From NCBI GenBank assembly GCA_963811905.1, contig CAWETK010000008.1, forward strand, positions 186,001-250,000: a stretch of DNA of 64,000 nt, read 5' to 3'. The first letter of the stretch is position 1. Every line of letters begins with the position of its first letter. Source of the DNA: DATFVA01 sp963811905 (lineage in GTDB: Bacteria; Bacteroidota; Ignavibacteria; Ignavibacteriales; Ignavibacteriaceae). Below, in pieces: positions 26,598 through 36,251 of the stretch. The notes below the pieces were generated by a model that worked only from the letters and a program-made list of their open reading frames with translations, ran no database searches and was not told the origin of the DNA. The translations under genes and the position numbers were made by a program.

Positions 26598-29480
26598 ATG
26601 AAAACAAAATTTACTTTATTAGCGTTATTAGTATTTATAACGATAACAGCGATACCTTCATTTGCCCAATCCGGTAAGATAGTCGGTAAAGTTACCGATC
26701 TTGAGACCGGTGAACCTCTGATTGGAGCCAATATACTTGTTAATGGAACCAATTTCGGAGCAGCTACAAACGTTGACGGCGAGTATATCATTCTGAATGT
26801 TCCGCCGAACACCTATACGCTGGTAGCACGCTATATCGGGTATAAAGAAGTTACCAAATCCAACATTCAGGTTTCTGTAAACGTTACAACAGAGACCAAC
26901 TTTCAAATGCCGAGTGAAACATATGAACTCGGAACAGTTGAAATAGTGGCCCCGAAACCATTGATTAATAAAAACCTGACAAACTCGGTTAATATTGTCA
27001 GATCGGAAGATATTGAGAACCTGCCAATCCGCGGAGTAAATGCGGTTGTGAGCACTCAAACCGGTGTTGTTAACCAGGGTGGTACTCTTTACGTAAGAGG
27101 CGGCCGCCAGGATGCAGTTGCATATTATGTTGATGGGGTTCTGGTAAACAATCCTGTTTTTGGAGGAGCCCAGACAGCTCCGATCAATAATGCAATTCAG
27201 GAAGTACAGTTTCAGGCGGGTGGTTACCCTGCAGAGTACGGCGGAGCTAATGCGGGTATTATTTCAACGACGACGAAGATCGGCGGTGAAAGCTACAAAT
27301 TCAGTATGGAAGGGATCACAGATGAATTTACTTCCACTGGTGATCAGTTTCTCAATACCTATTCATACGGCTATAGCGAATATGTGTTGACAGGAAGCGG
27401 ACCTATCTTTCCATCACTGAAGAATATAAGGTTCTTTGTTGCCGGTGATTATACATGGAACCGGACCCCGGTAGCATTCAACCAGGGAGCTACGTACAAT
27501 AATATTTTTGATCCTGCCCTGGGTGTATCAGCAGATACTTTAAATTTTAGTTATCCAAATGGCTATAGACTCAACCAGGGACAGAGACAAGTACAGGTTC
27601 AGGGAAATTTATCGTTTGATTTTAATCCTTTTACTATAAAGCTGAACGGAAGCTTTCTCAGAACCGACAGCAGGAATGGTGTTGGTATTACAAACTATCA
27701 GACTGCTGAGAGAGCCGGTGAGCATCAGGCACAGACTATTACATCAAGTATAAAAGTTACCCAGGTCTTAAATGACAGAGCTTTTTATGATTTGATTTTC
27801 AACTACTTCGGTGATTATTATGTTGATATGGATCCGATTTTTAAGGACAACATCACCGCTTACGGTGACTCTGTATTAAACTCACAGGTCGGAACCACCC
27901 TTCGTTCTGATGGGCAATATTTGCCAACCCTTAAAGCTTATGGATTTACTTTTACCAATGGGGTAATACCTTATAATCTTTATAGGAAACAGAGGACTAA
28001 CAGTCTCGGTGGTAAGGTCAGTCTCCTTTACCAAATTGGTCAGCACCATGAATTAAAGACTGGTGCAGATATGAATTATTATACAATAAGAAGATACTCT
28101 TTACCCTCACCAGTCAGTATTGCTACCTTCAGACGTGCTCTTCCGCAGGGCTCAGGATACGATTTCTACGACAGAGTCGATAACTATGGCTATGATGCGG
28201 TGGGTAATGTTTCTGATGCAGGAATAAACGGTGCGAAACATCCGATTTTTGCAGCTTACTATCTACAGGATAAAATGGAGTTCAGCGATCTGGTTGTCAA
28301 TTTTGGTCTGAGATTAGACTATATTGATACCGATAGCAAAACGTTCAAAAACCCTCATAATATTCGTTTTGTTGACAACCTGATTGATCCTACTGACCTG
28401 GTTGACATGGAACCTTTTACACAGGTAAGCCCAAGATTAGGATTTTCTTTCCCTGTTACCGACAAAACCGTATTCCATGCACAATATGGGAAATTTATTC
28501 AACAGTCGCAGCTCAGGGATATTTACGAAGGCTACAATGTGGTTGCAGATAATATTCAGGGTGGTTTTGCAATTCAGCAGCCTGTTGGATTTGGTTTGAA
28601 ACCTGAACGAAGCACTCAATACGAAATCGGCTTCAAGCAACAACTCGGTGATGTTTTTGCTTTCGATGTTACAGGTTTCTATAAAGATATCAAGGACCAG
28701 ATTCAGGAAAGAAGCATTTATGCCGATCAGGGAGCTAACCATCGTCAGTATTATGCATTTGTTAACGGCGACTTTTCGACCGTCAAAGGAGTTGAATTTA
28801 AATTTGATTTGAGAAGAGTAGAAAGAATATCTGCAACACTCGACTACACTTACTCAGATGCACAGGGAACAGGATCGAATCCTTCCTCGAGTTTCAGACA
28901 GATATGGCAGTCTCCAACAGCAACGCCTTATTTTCCTCAGCAGATTGCTCCTCTGGATTTCAACCAGGCGCATACCGGAGCATTAAACATCGATTACAGG
29001 TTTGCTGATAATGACGGCCCATCAGTTCTCGGAAGTCAAATACTCTCAAATTTCGGAATAAATGCATTATTCAGATTTACCAGCGGCTTCAACTATACCA
29101 GGTATACTGATGACAGTTTCGGAAACAGCAGGGTTCCTACTGAACCATTAAACGCATCGACCACGCCATGGACCTTCCAGCTGGATATGAAGATAGATAA
29201 ATCAGTTTCCCTGGGACCCCTTGATGCAAACATTTACCTCTGGGTTATAAATGTATTGAATACTCAGAATGTTGTGGGAGTTTTCCCCGTTTCCGGAGAT
29301 GCTTACGATGATGGCTACCTGTCCAGCCCGCAAGGGGCGCAAACAATCTCAGGCATCGAAGCCCAATATGGTAAAGAATATGCTGATATGTATAAGTATC
29401 TCTATTCAACCATTAACTATGATTCCGGACATTTTGGCCCTCCCAGACAAATCAGGCTGGGTGTCAGGTTAAATTACTAA
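26598..29480 (+). CDS. TonB-dependent outer-membrane receptor with carboxypeptidase-like N-terminal domain
   Basis: This 960-residue protein has a signal peptide (residues 1-24, SFAQ) and a carboxypeptidase-regulatory-like beta-sandwich at about 27-105 (GKIVGKVTDLETGEPLIGAN). A plug domain follows at about 120-230, then a long beta-barrel ending in a terminal aromatic residue (RLGVRLNY). Proteins with this order are TonB-energised importers or surface complex subunits in Bacteroidota. A GGAG site precedes the ATG. It is flanked by a DUF4397 lipoprotein and a giant secreted protein, suggesting that all three act on the same extracellular ligand. The substrate cannot be read from the sequence. 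Confidence 0.85.
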   Translation: MKTKFTLLALLVFITITAIPSFAQSGKIVGKVTDLETGEPLIGANILVNGTNFGAATNVDGEYIILNVPPNTYTLVARYIGYKEVTKSNIQVSVNVTTETNFQMPSETYELGTVEIVAPKPLINKNLTNSVNIVRSEDIENLPIRGVNAVVSTQTGVVNQGGTLYVRGGRQDAVAYYVDGVLVNNPVFGGAQTAPINNAIQEVQFQAGGYPAEYGGANAGIISTTTKIGGESYKFSMEGITDEFTSTGDQFLNTYSYGYSEYVLTGSGPIFPSLKNIRFFVAGDYTWNRTPVAFNQGATYNNIFDPALGVSADTLNFSYPNGYRLNQGQRQVQVQGNLSFDFNPFTIKLNGSFLRTDSRNGVGITNYQTAERAGEHQAQTITSSIKVTQVLNDRAFYDLIFNYFGDYYVDMDPIFKDNITAYGDSVLNSQVGTTLRSDGQYLPTLKAYGFTFTNGVIPYNLYRKQRTNSLGGKVSLLYQIGQHHELKTGADMNYYTIRRYSLPSPVSIATFRRALPQGSGYDFYDRVDNYGYDAVGNVSDAGINGAKHPIFAAYYLQDKMEFSDLVVNFGLRLDYIDTDSKTFKNPHNIRFVDNLIDPTDLVDMEPFTQVSPRLGFSFPVTDKTVFHAQYGKFIQQSQLRDIYEGYNVVADNIQGGFAIQQPVGFGLKPERSTQYEIGFKQQLGDVFAFDVTGFYKDIKDQIQERSIYADQGANHRQYYAFVNGDFSTVKGVEFKFDLRRVERISATLDYTYSDAQGTGSNPSSSFRQIWQSPTATPYFPQQIAPLDFNQAHTGALNIDYRFADNDGPSVLGSQILSNFGINALFRFTSGFNYTRYTDDSFGNSRVPTEPLNASTTPWTFQLDMKIDKSVSLGPLDANIYLWVINVLNTQNVVGVFPVSGDAYDDGYLSSPQGAQTISGIEAQYGKEYADMYKYLYSTINYDSGHFGPPRQIRLGVRLNY

Positions 29481-29523
29481 TAAAGCCGACTGTTATGATA
29501 TCTGCAAAAAATTGGAGTTTAAA

Positions 29524-32500
29524 ATGAATAAAAAATTAATAGGATTATTTTCCTGTCTTGTCTTCTTCCTGGTCCTCGTTACAATGGGCTTCAAAGGAGA
29601 AGATAAAAATAATGGCACAAGGAAAATAACCACAAATGATAATTACAATTATATTGCCATTAACCAGATATTTATGTGGATTTCTAATAATGGCGATGGA
29701 TCACATAGTCCATTAACGGACGCACAAGGATTCTTCTGGCCCGGCGGACCTAACGCAACCAAGGGCGCAATTTTCGAAGACGGTTTGCTCTGGGGCGGCA
29801 AGATCGGACGGGAAATAAGAGTTGGAGGAAGTACATACCGGCATGGCCTGCAGGCAGGTAAAATTCTGGAAGATGGTACGGCTGATAATCCGGATCTTGA
29901 TAAATACAGGATATATAAAATAAGGAAGGGATGGCAGTCACTTCCCTCAGGTCCCGTAAAGGATCAATACGAAAAAGATTATAATGAATGGCCTGTTGAG
30001 GACGGAGCTCCCTGGGTAGATGTAGATGGAGATGGCTTATTTACAAGAGGTGTAGATCAGCCTAAATTCGTCGGTGACGAGGTACTATGGTATGTATCAA
30101 ATGATCTTGATCCGGCGAGAACGACATTCCTGTATGGAACTCTCCCAATGGGAATGGAAGTTCAGTCAACGGTATTTGGATTTAATAGAACCGGTGCGCT
30201 GGGAGATATGGTTTTTGAGAAATTCAAATTTATCAATAAAGGACAGAACACAATCAAAGATATGATTGTGGGTTATTGGTCAGATACAGATCTTGGCGAT
30301 GCAAATGATGATTATACCGGCTGCGATACAGCATTAAGCCTTGGCTATACTTATAATGGAACCACCAGTGACGCCATTTATGGCTCACCTCCACCAGCAA
30401 TAGGCTACGATTTCTTCCAGGGACCGATCGTGCAGGGAGCTGCAACCGATAGTGGTAAATTCCTGGGTACTTACAGACATGGATATAAGAATTTGCCAAT
30501 GACGGCTTTTGCTTTTTATATAAACGGAAGTTCAGTTTACAAAGATCCTGATCTGGGTCTTCCTAACGGTGCCGTTGAGTTTTATAATTATATGCAGGGA
30601 CTTGTCTGGGATGGTCAGCCATTTATAGATCCCAATACATCTCTACCTGTAAAATTTGTTCTTGCAGGTGATCCTGTTGCCGGTACTGGCTGGTATGAAG
30701 GTCCCGGATGGACCGGAGGACCTATTCCAGGAGACAGAAGACATTTCATGGCTTCAGGTCCTTTTGACATGGCTCCCGGCGATACACAGGAGGTTGTTGT
30801 AGGATTGGTGATTGCCGTTGGCGGAAGCAACCTCCAGAGTATAACACAGTTAAAACAAAAAGATGCAGCAGCCCAGATTGCTTATAATCTTGATTTTCAA
30901 TTAACACCCGCACCCCCAAGTCCGGATCTGCATAGTTTTTCTCAGGACAGATCGATCACACTCTGGTGGGACAAGAACGCCGAATCATATCATGAATTCG
31001 ATCCCCTGGTGCCTGATACTATCCGGCTCCAGGTCAATGGACAAGTTATAGTAATTCCGGTTCAAGATCGAACTTTTGATTTCCAGGGATACCGTGTGTT
31101 CCAATACAAAGATTTAACGGGAAATGATCCAAGGCTGGTAGCCACTTATGATATTGTCGATACGGTTGGGAATATCTGGAACTACCAATATTATTACCTA
31201 AGTGTTAACGGTACACCTGTTAATATGGACCCTGTTATCTCATCAGGTAATACCGGTTTAGCCAGGAGCATCACTATAACGAAGGATCAATATACTAATG
31301 GTCCATTATTTAACGGCAACCCTTATTATTTTGCCGTAACTGCCTATGGATATTCACCATACAGCGATCCGCCGATTTTGGAAAGTCCACCTGCCATTAT
31401 TGAGGTATTTCCGGGTGTTCGCGGGGTAGGTGAAAATTACTCATATGAACAAAATAATTCCGTGTATCTGGATCAGACTCAAGGTAGAGGGGATGGAAGA
31501 GTCCGCTTCAAAATAGTAGATCCAACCGCATTAACGGGTCATAAATATCAGGTAGTTTTTAAGGACACTTTGCCAAATTTAAAATATGATATTATTGATA
31601 TAACTACCGGAGATACACTCCTTAAAAATGCAACCCAATTTGTAAGTTATAAACTGGATCCGAAGAATAATTCCCTGCCATATACGCCAGAATCTGATAC
31701 TTCAGGAAATGTGGTAATAGACGGGTTTACACCTTTAATTTACAATATTGGAAAGGATTCAATTGATTATCTGAAAACAACCTCGGTCGGTGCTTACATT
31801 GGTATGATAAAAAGTGTGACTGAGGTTAAAGGACCAGGAGGGACAGATTTAGCGGAACCCCTCAATGTATTTGAAAATTTAAATTCAACAGGAAAATGGT
31901 TAATCACTACTGTTGGTAATCGCCCCCTTAAACCGCTGCAAAATATAAATGCCAAGAATAGTGCAGGTACAAACGACTATGAACTCAGGTTTAATGATGG
32001 CAGTCAGTATTACTCAATTCATATCCCTAGTCAGGCAGGAGCAAGAAGTGATACCCTTGCACAGGACAGAGTTCCATTTGAGGTTTATGATATAGGGACA
32101 ACAGGGTATAATTATGAGGACAGGCTTTATGTAAAATCATTAGATCTTACTCAGCGTGATTTCAACTGGACTCAGGATGCTGCTACAGGTGACTGGGAAC
32201 CCGTTTTCGCATACAGAAGTTCTATACCATATAGTGAACCTCTTCCATTTACCTCCGGGTCCGTTAGTCCTTCAAAAATTGTATTGAATAATATAGTTAT
32301 TCAGGGTGAGAAACCTGAACCTGGTACTGTGATAAAAATTCAGACATATAAACCCCTGAGTCAGGGAGATGTTTTTGAGGGTTCAGTTGAGGCTCCTAAG
32401 CTGAATGACGTAAACCTCGCGAAAACAAATATTAAACAGATAAGCGTCTTTCCGAATCCTTACTTCGGTGCTAATCCGCTTGAAAGGGATAAGTACCAGA

Positions 32501-32745
32501 GGTTTATGAGATTCACCAATCTTCCGGATCAGGTTACCATAAGAATTTATTCTTTATCAGGTGTATTTATAAAACGAATTGATAAAGCTGATAATTCCCA
32601 GTACCTTGATTGGGATTTGAGGAATAAAGACGGTCTACCGGTAGCCAGCGGTATGTACATTGCATACCTGGATATGCCTGGTGTCGGCACTAAAATCATG
32701 AAATTAGCCGTTATAATGGAAACTCAATTTATTGATAGATTATAA
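29524..32745 (+). CDS. Large secreted protein with type IX-like C-terminal domain
   Basis: The product is 1073 residues when started at the ATG at 29524. A TTG four codons upstream is open, but the GGAG at 29514-29517 sits six bases before this ATG and would overlap the TTG codon, so the ATG is chosen. An N-terminal signal segment (LIGLFSCLVFFLVLVTMGF) is followed by beta-rich sequence with a calcium-loop-like DVDGDGLFTRG near residue 165. The last 90 residues resemble a type IX sorting domain (SVFPNPYF, IRIYSLSGVFIKRI, SGMYIAYLDMPG) but lack the NYPNPFNP form. Function is unknown. Confidence 0.72.
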   Translation: MNKKLIGLFSCLVFFLVLVTMGFKGEDKNNGTRKITTNDNYNYIAINQIFMWISNNGDGSHSPLTDAQGFFWPGGPNATKGAIFEDGLLWGGKIGREIRVGGSTYRHGLQAGKILEDGTADNPDLDKYRIYKIRKGWQSLPSGPVKDQYEKDYNEWPVEDGAPWVDVDGDGLFTRGVDQPKFVGDEVLWYVSNDLDPARTTFLYGTLPMGMEVQSTVFGFNRTGALGDMVFEKFKFINKGQNTIKDMIVGYWSDTDLGDANDDYTGCDTALSLGYTYNGTTSDAIYGSPPPAIGYDFFQGPIVQGAATDSGKFLGTYRHGYKNLPMTAFAFYINGSSVYKDPDLGLPNGAVEFYNYMQGLVWDGQPFIDPNTSLPVKFVLAGDPVAGTGWYEGPGWTGGPIPGDRRHFMASGPFDMAPGDTQEVVVGLVIAVGGSNLQSITQLKQKDAAAQIAYNLDFQLTPAPPSPDLHSFSQDRSITLWWDKNAESYHEFDPLVPDTIRLQVNGQVIVIPVQDRTFDFQGYRVFQYKDLTGNDPRLVATYDIVDTVGNIWNYQYYYLSVNGTPVNMDPVISSGNTGLARSITITKDQYTNGPLFNGNPYYFAVTAYGYSPYSDPPILESPPAIIEVFPGVRGVGENYSYEQNNSVYLDQTQGRGDGRVRFKIVDPTALTGHKYQVVFKDTLPNLKYDIIDITTGDTLLKNATQFVSYKLDPKNNSLPYTPESDTSGNVVIDGFTPLIYNIGKDSIDYLKTTSVGAYIGMIKSVTEVKGPGGTDLAEPLNVFENLNSTGKWLITTVGNRPLKPLQNINAKNSAGTNDYELRFNDGSQYYSIHIPSQAGARSDTLAQDRVPFEVYDIGTTGYNYEDRLYVKSLDLTQRDFNWTQDAATGDWEPVFAYRSSIPYSEPLPFTSGSVSPSKIVLNNIVIQGEKPEPGTVIKIQTYKPLSQGDVFEGSVEAPKLNDVNLAKTNIKQISVFPNPYFGANPLERDKYQRFMRFTNLPDQVTIRIYSLSGVFIKRIDKADNSQYLDWDLRNKDGLPVASGMYIAYLDMPGVGTKIMKLAVIMETQFIDRL

Positions 32746-32749
32746 TTTT

Positions 32750-32770
32750 AGAGGGAGTATAACTCCCTCT
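32750..32770 (+). terminator. Perfect hairpin between the secreted protein and PorV/PorQ-like genes
   Basis: AGAGGGAGT and ACTCCCTCT form a perfect 9-bp stem around ATA, starting five bases after the stop codon. There is no downstream U-run, so it may act as an attenuating or mRNA-stabilising hairpin and not as a full terminator. Confidence 0.5.
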
Positions 32771-32805
32771 ATCCCTATAATCATTTTATAATAAGGAGAT
32801 TGAAG

Positions 32806-33840
32806 ATGTCTTATAAATTTACAAGAATAATAAAAATATCGATGCTGTCGCTCTTGATGATAGCAGAGGTATTTGCAAGCGGCGGGAAACGTAACGGCAC
32901 AGCCGGAGCCCAGGAACTGCTTATACCTGTCGGCGCAAGAGGCCTGGCATTCAGCGGAAGCTATGTGTCGGGTATCAGCGGTGTAGATGCTATTTATTAT
33001 AATCCCGCAGGATTAAGTGCTACGCAGAACAGCACTGAAGCACTGTTTACCTATATGAATTATATAGCTGATATCGGCGTATCGTATGCTGCTGTCGGTG
33101 TTAATTTTGAAGGGTTTGGTGCCCTTGGTTTCAGTATTAAATCGCTCGATTTTGGTGATATACCGGTTACTACAACGGAAAATCCATACGGTACCGGTGC
33201 AACTTTTTCACCAACTTATGTTACTTTAGGTCTAACATACTCTAACACGCTTACCGACAGAATAAGAGTAGGTGTGAATATTAATCTTGTTAGCGAAAAG
33301 ATAGTTCGTACAAGCGCCAGCGGCGTTTCTCTTGACGTTGGTGTTCAGTACAGCGGGATAGCTGAAATCGACGGGTTTAATCTCGGAGTTGTACTCAGGA
33401 ATTTCGGACCTCAGATGTCATTTGATGGTCCTGATCTGCTTAGAAACGCAACTGATAACACGAACCGCGGAACCCAGAAATATCTGATCGAAGCTGCAAG
33501 TTTTGAACTGCCTTCACAACTTGAGTTAGGTCTTTCATATGAGAGACATTTCTCAGACGATTATAAAGGCGTAATCATAACATCATTTGAGAATAATAAC
33601 TTTGCAAATGATGAGTACAGAGCTGCTGCTGAATTCTCATTCAAAGATATATTTGCTGTCCGGGGCGGATATGCATATCAGCCCGATGCCGGAGGAAACA
33701 ATGAAGAGGCTATATTCGGACCTACTTTCGGGGCGGGTGTTAATATAAAATCCGGTGTTGATATTACCGTAGATTATGCATACCGCTGGGCAAGATACTT
33801 TGATGCGAACCATATGTTCAGTGTTAAGTTAGGTTTTTAA
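32806..33840 (+). CDS. PorV/PorQ-family outer-membrane beta-barrel protein
   Basis: The 344-residue protein has a signal peptide ending near EVFASG and the family opening GTAGAQELLIPVGARGLAFS, followed by DAIYYNPAGL, then repeated amphipathic strands and a terminal Phe. PorV and related proteins serve type IX secretion as outer-membrane shuttle or partner barrels, and FadL-like relatives transport small molecules. The start is placed at the ATG at 32806, seven bases after AAGGAG (32793-32798). The TTG two codons upstream is too close to that site. It is followed by a strong terminator. Confidence 0.8.
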   Translation: MSYKFTRIIKISMLSLLMIAEVFASGGKRNGTAGAQELLIPVGARGLAFSGSYVSGISGVDAIYYNPAGLSATQNSTEALFTYMNYIADIGVSYAAVGVNFEGFGALGFSIKSLDFGDIPVTTTENPYGTGATFSPTYVTLGLTYSNTLTDRIRVGVNINLVSEKIVRTSASGVSLDVGVQYSGIAEIDGFNLGVVLRNFGPQMSFDGPDLLRNATDNTNRGTQKYLIEAASFELPSQLELGLSYERHFSDDYKGVIITSFENNNFANDEYRAAAEFSFKDIFAVRGGYAYQPDAGGNNEEAIFGPTFGAGVNIKSGVDITVDYAYRWARYFDANHMFSVKLGF

Positions 33841-33862
33841 TAACCATATTTATTAACTCAAC

Positions 33863-33892
33863 AAAAAAGGCTGGACTACCAGCCTTTTTTAT
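33863..33892 (+). terminator. Strong intrinsic terminator after the PorV/PorQ-like gene
   Basis: A perfect 12-bp stem, AAAAAAGGCTGG paired with CCAGCCTTTTTT, has an ACTA loop, and the T-run is part of the stem's 3' arm. The same hairpin would work on the other strand. Confidence 0.9.
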
Positions 33893-33900
33893 TAAATGCT

Positions 33901-35268
33901 ATGAAAAGACATATTTTATTTTTTGCCATATTTTTCCCAATCATTATAAATGCTCAGGATTTTAAAGTTGATTTTGACTATTCGAGATTCTTTTTTAATG
34001 ATTCGAGCAATTACGTGGAAATTTATTATTCATTCTATCAGCCTCAGCTTAAACAGGTGAAAACTGACAACGAGCTGAAGGTTAAAGGGATACTGAATAT
34101 TAATATCAGGAATACAGTAAAATCGGACACCCTTGTAAATAAAAACTACCAGTTCGAGAATATTGTAGCAGACTCATTATCTGAGAATAATCAGAAATCA
34201 TTTACCGGAAATATGGCATATGTGCTTCCCTATGGGGAGTATATATGTACCCTTACCGGGATGGATGGAAATGATATGAGCAAGCTTGACAGTGTTTCAT
34301 TTCCCATTACGATATCCCAATTACCGCAGGATAGATTTTCAATCAGTGATCTCGAAATAGCTTCTCTTATAAGGCACTCGGATCAGAATAAATCCATGTT
34401 CTATAAAAACACTTATGAGATAATCCCGAATCCCAGCGGTATTTTCGGCCAGGAGATACCCGTACTATATTTCTATTCTGAGATATATAACCTGGATATT
34501 AATGCGGGATCGCAAGCTTTAAAAGTTGATCACCTGCTTTTGAATTCTGCGAACAAGTCAGTATATAATAAGTCGGAATTATTCCCAAGGACTTCGAATT
34601 CGGCTGTGGACGTAGGCGCAATAAATATTTCCAAACTGCCTTCGGGTGCTTATACGCTGGTTAATGTCGGAACAGATAGTGCAAAAAACATTACGATATT
34701 TTCATCAAAGAAGATATTTATATACAATCCTTCCGTAATAGATACTACGCCGGTTGTGTCAACAGACAATAGCGTGCTCACATCAGAATTTGCTTCAATG
34801 TCGGAAGAAGAATTAAACCAGGCTTTTAGAGAATCAAATTACCTTGCGACTAAACAGGAAAGAGATCAGTGGAAATCCCTCTCTAACGAGCAAGCTAAAA
34901 AGCAATTTTTATTTGATTTCTGGCAGGCCCGTGATCTAACTCCGGGTACTTCTTTAAACGAGTATAAAAGAGAATACTTTGACAGAGTTAAGGAAGCAAA
35001 TAAGCGTTACTCAAATATCCAGCAGAAGGGGTGGAAAACAGACCGCGGAAGAGTTCTTCTATTATATGGGGAACCCAGTGAGATAGAAAGGTACCCAAAC
35101 CAGGTTGACACAAAGCCATACGAGATCTGGCATTATAATGATCTTGAAGGCGGAGTAGTTTTTGTGTTTGCCGACCTGACCGGATTTTCCGATTATACCC
35201 TTATAAATTCTACCAAGCGGGGCGAACTTTCAGATCCCGACTGGCAAAGAAAGATCAACACTCATTAA
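33901..35268 (+). CDS. GWxTD-domain secreted protein
   Basis: The 455-residue protein has a signal peptide (residues 1-18, ending IINAQ), a beta-rich middle part, and a C-terminal domain with the name-giving GWKTDRGRVLLLYGEPSEI segment near residue 376, followed by YEIWHY. The GWxTD domain is of unknown function and is found mostly in Bacteroidota, Ignavibacteria and related phyla. The ATG starts immediately after the preceding terminator, eight bases from its end, so transcription may begin within or just upstream of that hairpin. A second hairpin follows the gene. Confidence 0.82.
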   Translation: MKRHILFFAIFFPIIINAQDFKVDFDYSRFFFNDSSNYVEIYYSFYQPQLKQVKTDNELKVKGILNINIRNTVKSDTLVNKNYQFENIVADSLSENNQKSFTGNMAYVLPYGEYICTLTGMDGNDMSKLDSVSFPITISQLPQDRFSISDLEIASLIRHSDQNKSMFYKNTYEIIPNPSGIFGQEIPVLYFYSEIYNLDINAGSQALKVDHLLLNSANKSVYNKSELFPRTSNSAVDVGAINISKLPSGAYTLVNVGTDSAKNITIFSSKKIFIYNPSVIDTTPVVSTDNSVLTSEFASMSEEELNQAFRESNYLATKQERDQWKSLSNEQAKKQFLFDFWQARDLTPGTSLNEYKREYFDRVKEANKRYSNIQQKGWKTDRGRVLLLYGEPSEIERYPNQVDTKPYEIWHYNDLEGGVVFVFADLTGFSDYTLINSTKRGELSDPDWQRKINTH

Positions 35269-35276
35269 TTTTTCGG

Positions 35277-35303
35277 GCGGAAGAGTTAATCAGGCTCTTC
35301 CGC
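35277..35303 (+). terminator. Probable terminator hairpin after the GWxTD gene
   Basis: GCGGAAGAG and CTCTTCCGC form a 9-bp stem with a 9-base loop, starting nine bases after the stop codon. The following sequence is pyrimidine-rich but lacks a clean T-run. Confidence 0.55.
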
Positions 35304-35381
35304 TCCTGAAATTCCCTTCTTAAAGTTTCATATCTTCTGTATTTTAGAATAGTCATTTTAAAATATTTGAATTAAAATTTA

Positions 35382-36251
35382 TTGCAGAATTTAATAGAGT
35401 ATATTTTCTTCCTGTTTTTCAGTTACCTGGTTAGAATTGCAGGTTTGCGTTTAGCACGCAAATTCTCATCTCTTCTTGCGTTTGTATTCTTTTATATCAT
35501 TCCTATCAGAAAACAGACTGTTATTGAAAATCTGGGATTTTCCTTTCCCGATCATTCAAAAGAGAAAATATATGATATAGCCTTCCGCTGCTACAAAAGC
35601 TTTTCAATTACTCTGATCGAGCTGCTGGCTGTTCCATGGCTTAACCGGAGTCAGATGGAAGCAATGGTAGAATGCAGCAACCCTGAACTGATAACCAAAA
35701 GGTATAACGAAAACAAAGGGGTGATCCTTCTTTCAGCTCATTTCGGCAACTGGGAGTATATTGCACTATCCGTAAGTCTTCAGATAAACATCCCGTTTTC
35801 AGTGGTAGTTAAGCCGCAAAGAAATCCTTATGTAACAAAGTGGCTTGAAGAAGCCAGAACAAAATGGATCAATAAGATAATTCCTTCAGGTCTCTCAATA
35901 AGGCAGGTATACAAAGAACTGCTTGATAAGAAGATCGTTGCTATGGTAGCAGATCAAAGAGGTCCGAGGGAAGGAATAAAACTGGATTTTATGGGACGGC
36001 CGGCAATGTTCTTTTCCGGTCCGGCTATGCTTTCTCTCAAAACCGGCGCTCCTCTTTTATTCGGAATACCCGTAAGGCAGCCGGATTATTCGTACAAAGC
36101 TGAAATGTTTGAAGTAAGCAGGGAAAACCTTCCGGAAAGCGAAGAGGAAAAAATTATAGAATTAACAAGAAGACAGAAAGAATACCTGGAAAAGTTTATC
36201 GGGGAATACCCTGATCAATGGTTCTGGATGCACAAAAGGTGGAAATATTAA
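35382..36251 (+). CDS. Lipid A acyltransferase (LpxL/HtrB family)
   Basis: This 289-residue inner-membrane enzyme transfers a secondary acyl chain to lipid A or a related acceptor. One N-terminal hydrophobic segment is followed by the acyltransferase HX4E motif in LLSAHFGNWE near residue 119, then VVKPQRNP and MVADQRGPREG, both typical of the family. The C terminus ends with the conserved QWFWMHKRWK. The start is taken at TTG, as no in-frame ATG fits. The gene's stop overlaps the next start as TAATG. With the heptosyltransferase-like gene it forms an LPS-core pair. Confidence 0.88.
   Translation: MQNLIEYIFFLFFSYLVRIAGLRLARKFSSLLAFVFFYIIPIRKQTVIENLGFSFPDHSKEKIYDIAFRCYKSFSITLIELLAVPWLNRSQMEAMVECSNPELITKRYNENKGVILLSAHFGNWEYIALSVSLQINIPFSVVVKPQRNPYVTKWLEEARTKWINKIIPSGLSIRQVYKELLDKKIVAMVADQRGPREGIKLDFMGRPAMFFSGPAMLSLKTGAPLLFGIPVRQPDYSYKAEMFEVSRENLPESEEEKIIELTRRQKEYLEKFIGEYPDQWFWMHKRWKY

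Noticed and set aside
26658..27059. 133-codon minus-strand frame inside the receptor gene.
   Set aside because: Antisense shadow of the conserved carboxypeptidase-like and plug domains.
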